Below are positions 1 through 5,962 of a stretch of 6,346 nt of DNA, one piece after another. A program made the position numbers and the translations under genes. The notes beneath the pieces are model-generated. The model did no database searches, was not told the DNA's origin, and saw only the letters and a list, made by a program, of their open reading frames with translations. Each line of letters starts with the position of its first letter. Within the stretch, counting starts at the first letter, position 1. The DNA lies in assembly GCA_903828025.1 (NCBI GenBank), contig CAIKKO010000124.1:1-6346 (forward strand), written 5' to 3'. This stretch comes from an uncultured Sphingomonadales bacterium (lineage in GTDB: Bacteria; Pseudomonadota; Alphaproteobacteria; Sphingomonadales; Sphingomonadaceae).

Positions 1-711
1 CAGCGTGTTGACCCGCTTGCCGCGCCAGCCGACGACAGGCGTATCGACCGCTGTGGCCTCGACCTGTTCGGCGGGCAGCCACGCGACGCCGTCGCCCTGA
101 TCGACCACTTCGCCGCCGAAGCCGATCCGGTACGCGCTCTCGCGCCGGTCAAATTCCCAGGGGTTGCCGTGGCTCAGCCAGGTTTCGGGCAGCTCGACCT
201 GCCAGCCATCGTCGATGCGCTGGCGGAACATGCCGTTCACATAGCGGATGCCGTAGCCGTAAGCCGGGATATCGAGGCTGGCGAGGCTCTCCATGAAACA
301 CGCCGCCAGCCGCCCCAGGCCGCCGTTGCCGAGCGCCGCATCGGGCTCCAGATCCTCGATCACCGAAAGGTCGAGGCCGTAGGAGCGCAGCGCCTTCTCC
401 ATCTCGCGCGTCAGGCCCATGTTCGAAAGCGCATCGCGCAGCAGCCGGCCGATCAGGAATTCGAGGCTGAGGTAATAGACCCGCTTGCCCGCCGCTTCAT
501 AGGTGCGGTGGGTCGAGTCCATCCACTGGTCGATGACTTTGTCGCGCAGCGCAAGCACGGTGGCGGTGAACCAATCGTGCGGGGTGGCGGAATGCACGTC
601 CTTGCCCACGCGGTGGTGCAGCACGTCGAGGATATGGGCGTCCATGCCAGTCGGCTTGGTGGGCGCAAGGGCCTGATCGGCCTTAGCATCAACTGCTTCG
701 TCGAGGCTCAC
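1..711 (-). CDS. glgP: Glycogen/starch phosphorylase, N-terminal part (cut by window edge)
   Basis: This enzyme uses phosphate to release glucose-1-phosphate from the ends of glycogen or maltodextrin chains in the cytoplasm, with pyridoxal phosphate as cofactor. The reverse strand reads open for 237 codons to the window edge, roughly the first 30% of a family usually near 800 residues; the cofactor lysine and catalytic C-terminal half lie outside. Family signatures seen are DWFTATVLALRDKVIDQW (46-63), YYLSLEFLIGRLLRDAL (79-95), LGNGGLGRLAACFMESLA (127-144), YGYGIRYVNGMFRQ (151-164) and a DGWQVELPETWL..GNPWEF block (168-187). The start chosen is GTG at 711-709: a GGTGGAG ribosome binding site sits 7 bases upstream. 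A later ATG (codon 23) has no such site. The rest of a glycogen gene cluster may lie beyond the left edge, but this is not visible. Identity is confident; the choice between glycogen and maltodextrin preference is not settled. Confidence 0.95.
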   Translation of the reverse strand, partial: MSLDEAVDAKADQALAPTKPTGMDAHILDVLHHRVGKDVHSATPHDWFTATVLALRDKVIDQWMDSTHRTYEAAGKRVYYLSLEFLIGRLLRDALSNMGLTREMEKALRSYGLDLSVIEDLEPDAALGNGGLGRLAACFMESLASLDIPAYGYGIRYVNGMFRQRIDDGWQVELPETWLSHGNPWEFDRRESAYRIGFGGEVVDQGDGVAWLPAEQVEATAVDTPVVGWRGKRVNTL

Positions 712-972
712 GGAACTACTCCACCTGCTGGGCGCGCGGGGCGAGGGCGGTTTTGCGCTTCCTCGCCCCTGCGAACCTGATCTTGTCCGGCCCCTCCCGG
801 GTCGTGAAGAGGCAGCCTAAGCCACTCGCAGCGGCTGCGGCAAGCGGCCACGCGCCGATTGTCGCTGCCCGTTCTCAGGATTTGCGCATATGGCGTTGTT
901 TTAGCGGCATTATGATGCGCGAAGCCGCTCCCGCCATAGCTTAGGAATACGATTGCAGAGCATGGCGCACAG
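712..972. other. Intergenic region between cytochrome b561 and glgP
   Basis: This 261-base gap separates two minus-strand genes. It carries the leader hairpin at 738-769. A weak minus-strand promoter match is TTGCCG (843-838), a 17-base spacer and TTAGGC (820-815). An isolated CATAAT box lies at 914-909 without a good -35. No intrinsic terminator follows the b561 stop codon, so read-through into glgP is possible. I see no coding sequence; the plus-strand reading frames here lack a ribosome binding site and any recognisable family. Confidence 0.4.
738..769 (-). promoter_or_regulatory. Stem-loop in the glycogen phosphorylase leader
   Basis: A perfect 9-base inverted repeat (GGGGCGAGG at 738-746 with CCTCGCCCC at 761-769) encloses a 14-base loop. 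In the minus-strand transcript it lies about 27 bases before the GTG start and just ahead of the ribosome binding site. No U-run follows, so it is not an intrinsic terminator as it stands. It could modulate translation or mRNA stability; that role is inferred from position only. Confidence 0.45.
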
Positions 973-1523
973 TCACACCATCCGGCGCAGCGTCCCGTCC
1001 TTGAGCTCGAAGTGGTGAAACAGCGCGGCGCAGACATGCAGCACCACCAGCGCGCCAAATCCATAACCCAGAATCTCGTGCGCCGTGTGCGCCGCACCGA
1101 CGATCGGCATGTCCTGGTCAGCGCCAGCTTGGGCCAGTCGAACAGGCCGTAGACCGAAAGCGGCCATTTGCCTGCCGAGGTGAAAATCCAGCCGGTGACG
1201 GGCACCGCGATCATCAGCAGATAGAACGCGCCGTGCGTGAACGCGGCAAAGCGCCGCAGCACGGGCTGCATTGCGGAAGGGAAGGGCGGCGGCACATGGG
1301 TCAGCCGCCAGCCGAGCCGGACAAGCGAGAGCACGAGGATCAGGAGCCCGGTCGCCTTGTGCAGCGGCATCGAGACCCAGACCTTCTCCAGCGATTCGCC
1401 GAACATGCCGGTGAACAGGTTGAACAGGATCAGGACGGCGAGCGTCCAGTGCAGGGCGCGGGCGCCAGTGTTGTAGCGGACATCGTTGTAGCGGATATCG
1501 ACGGGGGAAATGGAAGCAGCCAT
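973..1523 (-). pseudogene. Cytochrome b561, frameshifted
   Basis: Bacterial b561 proteins are four-helix inner-membrane cytochromes with two b hemes that move electrons from quinol. Read with the frame corrected, the protein is 183 residues, normal for the family. It has the heme-helix motif ALHWTLAVLIL (His25), MPLHKATG (His55), FTHGAFYLLMIAVPVTGW (His97), AAHTAHEILGYGF (His146, His149) and VLHVCAALFHHFELKDGTLRRM (His163, His170, His171). The frame is lost near 1116-1118: codons 1-136 ending ...KLALT are in one frame and DMPIVGAAH... onward is in another. One extra C in the CC run on the coding strand would restore ALTQDMP. Without it the protein loses the last heme-binding helix. The ATG at 1523 is preceded by GGAG at a slightly long 12-base spacing; an in-frame ATG at 1574 is less likely. 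It is either a true recent pseudogene or a sequencing error. It precedes glgP on the same strand. Confidence 0.88.
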
Positions 1524-1651
1524 GGTGGTCAGTAACTCCGGCAGTTGCGATCTTCCCCCCCGCCCGCGCCTCATAGTCGACCCCGTGCCGCCCGTCACGC
1601 GGAACCGCTGCGGCCAAGCCCTTTAGCCAATGCGCGGCGCAGGCTGCAGCG

Positions 1652-1673
1652 CCATACGACAAATGACGTATGG
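1652..1673. promoter_or_regulatory. Inverted repeat, candidate operator in divergent intergenic region
   Basis: CCATACG (1652-1658) and CGTATGG (1667-1673) form a perfect 7-base inverted repeat with an 8-base spacer. It lies between the divergent b561 and small HTH genes, just upstream of a possible plus-strand -35 element at 1680. The geometry fits a dimeric regulator binding site. The regulator is unknown; the LuxR-type regulator or the small HTH protein encoded nearby are candidates by proximity only. Confidence 0.4.
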
Positions 1674-1679
1674 GCCATC

Positions 1680-1708
1680 TTGCGGTGCAGCATAAAGTGG
1701 AGGGATAG
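1680..1708 (+). promoter_or_regulatory. Possible promoter of the small HTH gene
   Basis: TTGCGG (1680-1685), a 17-base spacer and GGATAG (1703-1708) give a -35/-10 layout ending about 29 bases before the ATG at 1737. The -10 is poor. The -35 is part of a 10-base motif (1680-1689) that recurs at 1994-2003 ahead of the kinase gene, so it may be a protein site rather than a -35. Confidence 0.25.
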
Positions 1709-1736
1709 AGTTTCAGTCGATTTTCAAGGGAGTTCC

Positions 1737-1940
1737 ATGCGCGAGCAACGAATGAGCGGCGTTCCTGCAGACGTGGTGGCCGCGATGCGTTCGGCGATCA
1801 GCTGCCAGAAGCCGGACGAAATCCAGAACCGCTTCGGCATCAGCCTCAACACCTGGACCAAGTTGCGCGAAGGCCGCGCGATCCGCCATTCGGTGGCTGA
1901 GCGGTTGATCCAGCGGCTGCAGCGCGATCAGGTGATCTGA
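1737..1940 (+). CDS. Small helix-turn-helix protein, 67 residues, function unknown
   Basis: The protein is almost entirely one helical DNA-binding-like fold. The segment NRFGISLNTWTKLREGRAIR (about residues 31-50) looks like a helix-turn-helix with a recognition helix and XRE-like LREG turn, followed by VAERLIQRLQRD (about 53-64). No sensor or enzyme domain is attached. The ATG at 1737 is chosen because AAGGGAG (1726-1732) lies 4 bases upstream; the in-frame ATG at 1752 is an alternative. The open frame extends upstream to 1545, but that part overlaps the intergenic inverted repeat and lacks a ribosome binding site, so I exclude it. It lies 118 bases before the kinase gene on the same strand, suggesting a role in the same circuit, perhaps as an accessory regulator. 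I cannot assign a named family with certainty. Confidence 0.75.
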   Translation: MREQRMSGVPADVVAAMRSAISCQKPDEIQNRFGISLNTWTKLREGRAIRHSVAERLIQRLQRDQVI

Positions 1941-1978
1941 TCGCCCCTTAGGGCCATGATGCGCTGCGGCAGGCGGGC

Positions 1979-2007
1979 TTGAGTATCGGTTGATTGCGGT
2001 GCATTAT
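1979..2007 (+). promoter_or_regulatory. Possible promoter of the kinase-regulator operon
   Basis: TTGAGT (1979-1984), a 17-base spacer and CATTAT (2002-2007) give a reasonable sigma-70-type promoter about 52 bases before the kinase ATG. The repeated motif TTGCGGTGCA (1994-2003) overlaps the spacer and -10, a position where a bound protein would block or alter RNA polymerase binding. There is no terminator between the small HTH gene and this site, so read-through is also possible. Confidence 0.4.
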
Positions 2008-2058
2008 GCCGAAACGCACTGATTTGCTAGCAGCGCGCAGGGCCGGGCCATAACTGCG

Positions 2059-3696
2059 ATGACATCAGCGTTGGGGATGGGTTCTGCACGGCGCCATCCC
2101 GGCGTTGCGCTTGCGCTGGTCCTGCTTGCTGCCGGGGCGATTGCGGCTGTGCTGGCCTTACAGGTCTTGCCGCAATACTGCACCCCGATCACGGCGCTGG
2201 CGATTGCTGCGATTGTCGCGCTCGCGGGGCTGGGCTGGGTCAATTCGGCTCGGCAAGCCCAACCGCATGACGATCCGGCGCGCGCCGGGCTGATCCGCGC
2301 GAAGGAGGCGGCCGAAGCCGCCAGCGCGGCCAAGGGCCTCTATCTCGCCACCGTCTGCCACGAACTGCGCTCGCCGCTCAACGCGATCTATGGCTACGCC
2401 CAACTGATGGAGCGCGAGACCGCCGTCTCGCCGCGCGATGCGGCGCGGATCATCCGCCGCAGCACCGAATACCTTAACGATCTGGTCGAAGGGCTGCTCG
2501 ATATCGCGATGGCCGAGCAGGGCGCGATGCGCGTGGCGCGCGATGTGGTGCGCATGCCCGCGTTTCTGGATCATATCGCGCGCCTGTTCGAACCGCAGGC
2601 CGCCGCCAAGGGCCTCGCGTTCCGTGTCGAGACGCGCGGGCTCCTGCCCGAATTCGTCCGCGCCGACCAGAAGCGGCTGCGGCAGGTGATCATCAATCTG
2701 GTGGCCAATGCGATCAAATATACCCACAGTGGCGAGGTCGTGGTGGTATTTGGCTACGCCAGCGAGATCGCCACTATCGAGGTGCGCGATACCGGGCCGG
2801 GCATTCCGTCAGCCAGCCACGAGCATATCTTCACCCCGTTCGAACGCGGCGCCGAAGCGGCGCGCGGGTCGGAGGGCAGCGGGCTTGGCCTCGCGATCAC
2901 GCGGGCGATCGTCCACGTGCTCGGCGGTGATATCGCGCTGGAGAGCGCGCCCGGTGCGGGCGCGGTGTTCCGGGTGCGGCTGATGCTGGCGGCGGTGGCC
3001 GGACACCACGAGGCTGCGGCGCGCGAACGGCGGATCATCGGCTACGAGGGGATGCGGTGCCGCGTGCTGGTGATGGACGACGATGTGCAGCAGCTGGCGT
3101 TCGTTCACGAAGTGCTGGGCGGGCTGGGCTTCGATGTCGCCACCGCCACCGATGGCGCGGCCGCGCTGGCGCTGCATGCGGCGAGGCGGTTTGATCTGGT
3201 GCTGCTCGATATCGCGATGCCGGGCCGCTCGGGCTGGGACATCGCGGCCGATTTGCGCGCGCTGGGCGGCGATGGGCAGAGTCCGGAGCCGCGCATCGTG
3301 ATGCTTTCGGGGAACGCGCACGAACGCGCCGGACCCGCAGGCGGCGAAACCCCGCACGACCTGTTTCTGGTCAAGCCCATCGAAATCGGCGCGCTGGTCG
3401 ATGCAGTGGGCGATCAGCTTGGTCTGACCTGGACATACGCGGAACCTGCCGAAGCGGTGGCCGCCGGTCCGCAAGCTGGTGGTGCCGCCTCCACCTCCGA
3501 TTTGCCCGAGGCCGCACGCGCGCCGGTCGAGCGGCTGCGCGGCATGCTCAGGATCGGCCATGTGCGCGGCATTGAGGCAGAAATCCGCGCGCTTGAGGCC
3601 GCCGCGCCCGATGCGCGCGCACTGGTCGCGGCGCTTTATGCCAGCCTCGACCGGTTCGATCTGGCCGCGATGACGCGCCAGCTTGAGGGGCTCTGA
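2059..3696 (+). CDS. Membrane hybrid sensor histidine kinase
   Basis: This 545-residue kinase autophosphorylates on histidine and passes phosphate to aspartate. Two membrane helices (about 15-36 and 43-62) are joined by a loop of only some six residues, so there is no periplasmic sensor domain. The dimerisation helix carries the H-box CHELRSPLNAI (His101). The ATPase domain has the N-box DQKRLRQVIINLVANAIKY (Asn217), G1 DTGPGIP (244-250), F-box IFTPFER (257-263) and G2 GSGLGLAI (273-280). A receiver domain follows (about 334-455) with Asp340/Asp341, phosphoacceptor Asp384 in LLDIAMPG, Ser417 and Lys439-Pro440, so all key residues are present. The tail (about 486-545) is helical, Hpt-sized, but lacks a recognisable HxxKG phosphotransfer motif. 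No clear ribosome binding site precedes the ATG at 2059; an in-frame ATG at 2077 is possible. The stop lies one base before the response regulator start. The signal is unknown. Confidence 0.93.
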   Translation: MTSALGMGSARRHPGVALALVLLAAGAIAAVLALQVLPQYCTPITALAIAAIVALAGLGWVNSARQAQPHDDPARAGLIRAKEAAEAASAAKGLYLATVCHELRSPLNAIYGYAQLMERETAVSPRDAARIIRRSTEYLNDLVEGLLDIAMAEQGAMRVARDVVRMPAFLDHIARLFEPQAAAKGLAFRVETRGLLPEFVRADQKRLRQVIINLVANAIKYTHSGEVVVVFGYASEIATIEVRDTGPGIPSASHEHIFTPFERGAEAARGSEGSGLGLAITRAIVHVLGGDIALESAPGAGAVFRVRLMLAAVAGHHEAAARERRIIGYEGMRCRVLVMDDDVQQLAFVHEVLGGLGFDVATATDGAAALALHAARRFDLVLLDIAMPGRSGWDIAADLRALGGDGQSPEPRIVMLSGNAHERAGPAGGETPHDLFLVKPIEIGALVDAVGDQLGLTWTYAEPAEAVAAGPQAGGAASTSDLPEAARAPVERLRGMLRIGHVRGIEAEIRALEAAAPDARALVAALYASLDRFDLAAMTRQLEGL

Positions 3697-3697
3697 C

Positions 3698-4633
3698 ATG
3701 ACCGCTGCCCCGCCGCTGCGCGATACCGTGCTCGTGGTCGATGACCAGCCCGATACCTTGCGCCTTATCACCGACACGCTGGAAAACGCCGGGCTGACTG
3801 TGCTGGTGGCCACTTCGGGCGCGGCGGCGCTCGATCTGCTCGGCCATGCCGCCTCCTACCAGATGCGCCCCGATCTGGTGCTGATGGACGCGGTCATGCC
3901 CGGCATGGACGGCTTTGCGACCACGCTGGCGATCAAGGCGGACCCGGCCACGGCGGCGCTCCCGGTGATCTTCATGACCGGGCTGACCGACGACGCGCAC
4001 GTGGTCGAAGGGTTTGCCGCGGGCGGGGTGGATTATGTGCGCAAGCCGGTGAACGTGGATGAACTGCTCGCGCGGGTGCGGCTTCACCTTGGCCAGGCGC
4101 GCGCAGCCAGAGCGAGCGCAGCCAGCCTCGATGCCACGGGCCGCCACATGATGGCGGTCGATTCGCGCGGGGGCCTGCTGTGGTGCACACCGCTGGCGCA
4201 GCGCGCGATGACCCGTTTCGCGCCCGGTTGGAGCCGCAGCGATCCGCTGCTGCCCGATGGGCTGCGTCAGGCGGTCGAGCGCCTGCTGGGGCGCGGTGAG
4301 GGGACCGGGGCCACTGCGCGGCTGGAGGCTGCCGAAGGTGCGCTCGAACTGGCACTGATCGCCTGGCACCATGATAACGAGGCGCTGATCCGGCTGACCG
4401 AAATCAACCCGCGCGAGGATGCCGCGCGCCTGCAGGAACGCTTGAAGCTGACCGGGCGCGAGGCTGAAGTGCTGCTGTGGATCAGCTACGGCAAGTCCAA
4501 CGCCGATATCAGCGAAGTGCTCACCGTCAGCCCGCGCACGGTGCAGAAGCACCTCGAGCGCATTTTCGAAAAGCTGGGCGTGGAAACCCGCGCGGCGGCT
4601 GCAGCCATGGCCATCCGCGCATCGGGGAACTGA
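3698..4633 (+). CDS. Response regulator, REC - PAS-like linker - LuxR-type HTH
   Basis: This 311-residue protein is a phosphorylation-controlled transcription factor. The receiver domain (about 9-130) has Asp15/Asp16, phosphoacceptor Asp64 in VLMDAVMPGMDG, Thr94 and Lys116-Pro117, all intact. The C-terminal GerE/LuxR domain (about 248-306) contains LTGREAEVLLWISYGKSNAD, then the recognition helix region SPRTVQKHLERIFEKLGV. Between them is an unusual 110-residue linker; DSRGGLLWCTPLAQRAM (155-171) resembles the start of a PAS fold, which would make it longer than the usual ~210-residue NarL/FixJ regulator. The ATG at 3698 is one base after the kinase stop, with GAGGGG 7 bases upstream inside the kinase gene, so translation is probably coupled and the kinase is the likely phosphodonor. 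An in-frame ATG at 3683 overlaps the kinase and lacks that site. Targets are unknown; the downstream oxidoreductase and the inverted repeat at 1652-1673 are candidates. Confidence 0.93.
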   Translation: MTAAPPLRDTVLVVDDQPDTLRLITDTLENAGLTVLVATSGAAALDLLGHAASYQMRPDLVLMDAVMPGMDGFATTLAIKADPATAALPVIFMTGLTDDAHVVEGFAAGGVDYVRKPVNVDELLARVRLHLGQARAARASAASLDATGRHMMAVDSRGGLLWCTPLAQRAMTRFAPGWSRSDPLLPDGLRQAVERLLGRGEGTGATARLEAAEGALELALIAWHHDNEALIRLTEINPREDAARLQERLKLTGREAEVLLWISYGKSNADISEVLTVSPRTVQKHLERIFEKLGVETRAAAAAMAIRASGN

Positions 4634-4710
4634 AGCCGGTCAGGCCTTACGAGCGGTCTGGACGGGGCGCGGCCGATACGGCATCGCTCGCGCCGGGAGG
4701 ATATGCGCCA

Positions 4711-5709
4711 ATGAGCCAGACACCGATGATGCGCGCGCTTGAGGTTCAGGCGCTTGCCCCCGATCTTGCGGGCCTTGCGCTGGCCGAGCGGCCCATGCCG
4801 CAGGCCGGGCCGGGGCAAGCGCTCGTGCGGATCGAGGCGGCGGCGCTGGGCTTTCCCGATCTGCTGATGACCGAGGGGCTGTATCAGGCCAAGCCCCCGC
4901 TGCCGTTCGTGCCCGGAATGGAGGCCGCCGGCGAAGTGATCGCGGCGGGGGAGGGGAGCCGGTGGACGCCGGGTGACCGCGTGGTCATCGCCACGATCAC
5001 CGGCTCGGCGATGCAATACGGGGCCTTTGCCGATGCAGCGCTGCTGCCGCTGCCGGACGGCATGGGGTTTGCCGAAGGCGCGAGCCTGCGCGCGGCCTAT
5101 ATCACCGCATGGACCGCCATCGCACGGCTGGGCCGGGCCGAGGCGGGGGAGACGCTGGTGGTCCACGGCGCGGCGGGCGGCGTGGGGCTGGCGGCGGTCG
5201 ATCTGGGCAAGGCGCTGGGGCTCAGGGTGATCGCGGTCGCTTCAAGCGCGGAGAAGCGCGCGGCAATTGCGCGGCTCTATGCGCCCGATCATGTCTTGGC
5301 GGGGCCGACCGGGCTGCGCGACGAGATATTGGCGCTGACGGGCGGGCGCGGGGCCGATCTCGTTTATGATCCGGTGGGCGGCGATGTGTTTGACGAGGCG
5401 TGCCGCTATACCGCGTTCGGCGGCCGCCTGCTGGTCGTCGGCTTTGCCGGCGGGCGCATTGCCGAAGTGCGCACCAACATTCCGCTGATCAAGGGCTTCT
5501 CGGTCGTCGGCGTACGCGCGGGCGAATATGGGCGGCGCTTTCCCGAGCATGGGCGCGAGGACGTGGCGGCGATCCTCAAGCTGGCGGGCGAGGGCCGCAT
5601 CCGCCCGCATGTCCATTCCGCCGTGCCGCTGGCCGATTGGCGCGAGGCCTATCTGGCCATGCGCGAGCGGCGGGTGATCGGGCGGACGGTGATTTTGCCG
5701 CATGGGTGA
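4711..5709 (+). CDS. NAD(P)H:quinone oxidoreductase family protein (zinc-free MDR)
   Basis: The 332-residue protein belongs to the quinone oxidoreductase branch of the medium-chain dehydrogenase/reductase superfamily, cytosolic enzymes that use NAD(P)H to reduce quinones or activated alkenes. The N-terminal GroES-like part has AALGFPDLLMTEGLY (45-59), PFVPGMEAAGEV (65-76) and the turn PGDRV (87-91). The cofactor domain has the Rossmann loop VVHGAAGGVGLAAVDLGKALG (150-170), then VIAVASSAEKR (173-183), DLVYDPVGG (216-224) and GGRLLVVGFAGG (237-248). Only one cysteine (Cys231) is present, so neither the catalytic nor the structural zinc of alcohol dehydrogenases can be bound. GGGAGG (4695-4700) lies 10 bases before the ATG at 4711; ATGs at 4726 and 4729 are alternatives. 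It follows the response regulator by 77 bases with no terminator seen, so it may share the operon. The true substrate cannot be read from sequence. Confidence 0.92.
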   Translation: MSQTPMMRALEVQALAPDLAGLALAERPMPQAGPGQALVRIEAAALGFPDLLMTEGLYQAKPPLPFVPGMEAAGEVIAAGEGSRWTPGDRVVIATITGSAMQYGAFADAALLPLPDGMGFAEGASLRAAYITAWTAIARLGRAEAGETLVVHGAAGGVGLAAVDLGKALGLRVIAVASSAEKRAAIARLYAPDHVLAGPTGLRDEILALTGGRGADLVYDPVGGDVFDEACRYTAFGGRLLVVGFAGGRIAEVRTNIPLIKGFSVVGVRAGEYGRRFPEHGREDVAAILKLAGEGRIRPHVHSAVPLADWREAYLAMRERRVIGRTVILPHG

Positions 5710-5746
5710 GGGGACGCAGACACCCAACGGTTCCCAAATCACCTTT

Positions 5747-5777
5747 GTCATTCCCGCTAAGGCGGGAATCCAGTGAC
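5747..5777 (+). repeat. REP-like palindromic repeat, copy 1
   Basis: ATTCCCGC (5750-5757) pairs with GCGGGAAT (5762-5769) around a 4-base loop, and the outer GTCA (5747-5750) mirrors TGAC (5774-5777). It matches the CATTCCCGCnAAGGCGGGAAnCCAG pattern common as dispersed intergenic repeats in many proteobacteria. A second copy lies in reverse 43 bases downstream. It sits 37 bases after the oxidoreductase stop. Confidence 0.75.
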
Positions 5778-5820
5778 CGCACCGCAACCGCAACGGTTTG
5801 CTTGATCACAGACGTTGCAG

Positions 5821-5849
5821 CTGGTTTCCCGCCTTCGCGGGAATGGCGA
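5821..5849 (-). repeat. REP-like palindromic repeat, copy 2 (inverted)
   Basis: On the minus strand it reads CATTCCCGCGAAGGCGGGAA followed by ACCAG, matching copy 1 except at two positions within the CATTCCCGC..CCAG core. The arms TTCCCGC (5826-5832) and GCGGGAA (5837-5843) enclose a 4-base loop. Together with copy 1 it forms a head-to-head pair, like the composite REP elements moved by REP-associated transposases. No transposase is present in the window. Confidence 0.7.
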
Positions 5850-5871
5850 AAGTGGGGACAAAACCCAAACC

Positions 5872-5906
5872 AAAAAAAGGGGCCACCCGTTGCCGGATGG
5901 CCCTTT
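5872..5906 (-). terminator. Strong intrinsic terminator, minus-strand oriented
   Basis: GGGCCA (5880-5885) pairs with TGGCCC (5898-5903). After one mismatch (5886/5897), CCG (5887-5889) pairs with CGG (5894-5896) around the tetraloop TTGC. On the minus strand the stem is followed by C and then seven T (5878-5872), the classic termination signal. On the plus strand only CCCTTTG follows, so it is a weak stop for the oxidoreductase transcript. It may work in both directions, but the strong side serves minus-strand transcription, for which no protein gene is visible. Confidence 0.75.
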
Positions 5907-5962
5907 GAAAGTTTGGGAGAGGATGCCTGAAAGGCCTCATCGTTGTGCTCGCCGACCGATTC

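Noticed and set aside
169..780. 203-codon plus-strand open frame over the left end
   Set aside because: It lies antisense to the glycogen phosphorylase frame, which matches its family throughout; the plus frame has no recognisable motif and reflects GC-rich codon bias.
708..972. C-terminal extension of the b561 frame down to 708
   Set aside because: After the frameshift near 1117 this frame runs through non-homologous, Arg/Cys/Ser-rich sequence into the intergenic region; the true end is the stop at 973-975 in the other frame.
1545..1736. Upstream extension of the small HTH gene
   Set aside because: It would cover the inverted repeat and promoter region, and the residues are low-complexity Arg/Pro-rich with no ribosome binding site.
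1951..1980. Terminator after the small HTH gene
   Set aside because: Only a 4-base CCCT/AGGG palindrome is present, with no stable stem and no T-run.
2809..3813. 334-codon minus-strand open frame opposite the kinase
   Set aside because: It is a mirror of the kinase and regulator codon bias, rich in His/Arg/Gln, with no family match and no ribosome binding site.
3548..4552. 334-codon minus-strand open frame opposite the response regulator
   Set aside because: Same artefact; the plus-strand regulator has all its domain motifs and a good start site.
4477..4710. N-terminal extension of the oxidoreductase frame
   Set aside because: The extra 78 residues overlap the LuxR-type HTH coding region and have no homology; the ATG at 4711 has a GGGAGG site and begins the family domain.
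5725..5798. 8-base direct repeat CAACGGTT (5725-5732 and 5791-5798) as insertion target duplication
   Set aside because: It flanks only the first REP-like unit and not the pair, and 8 bases can recur by chance.
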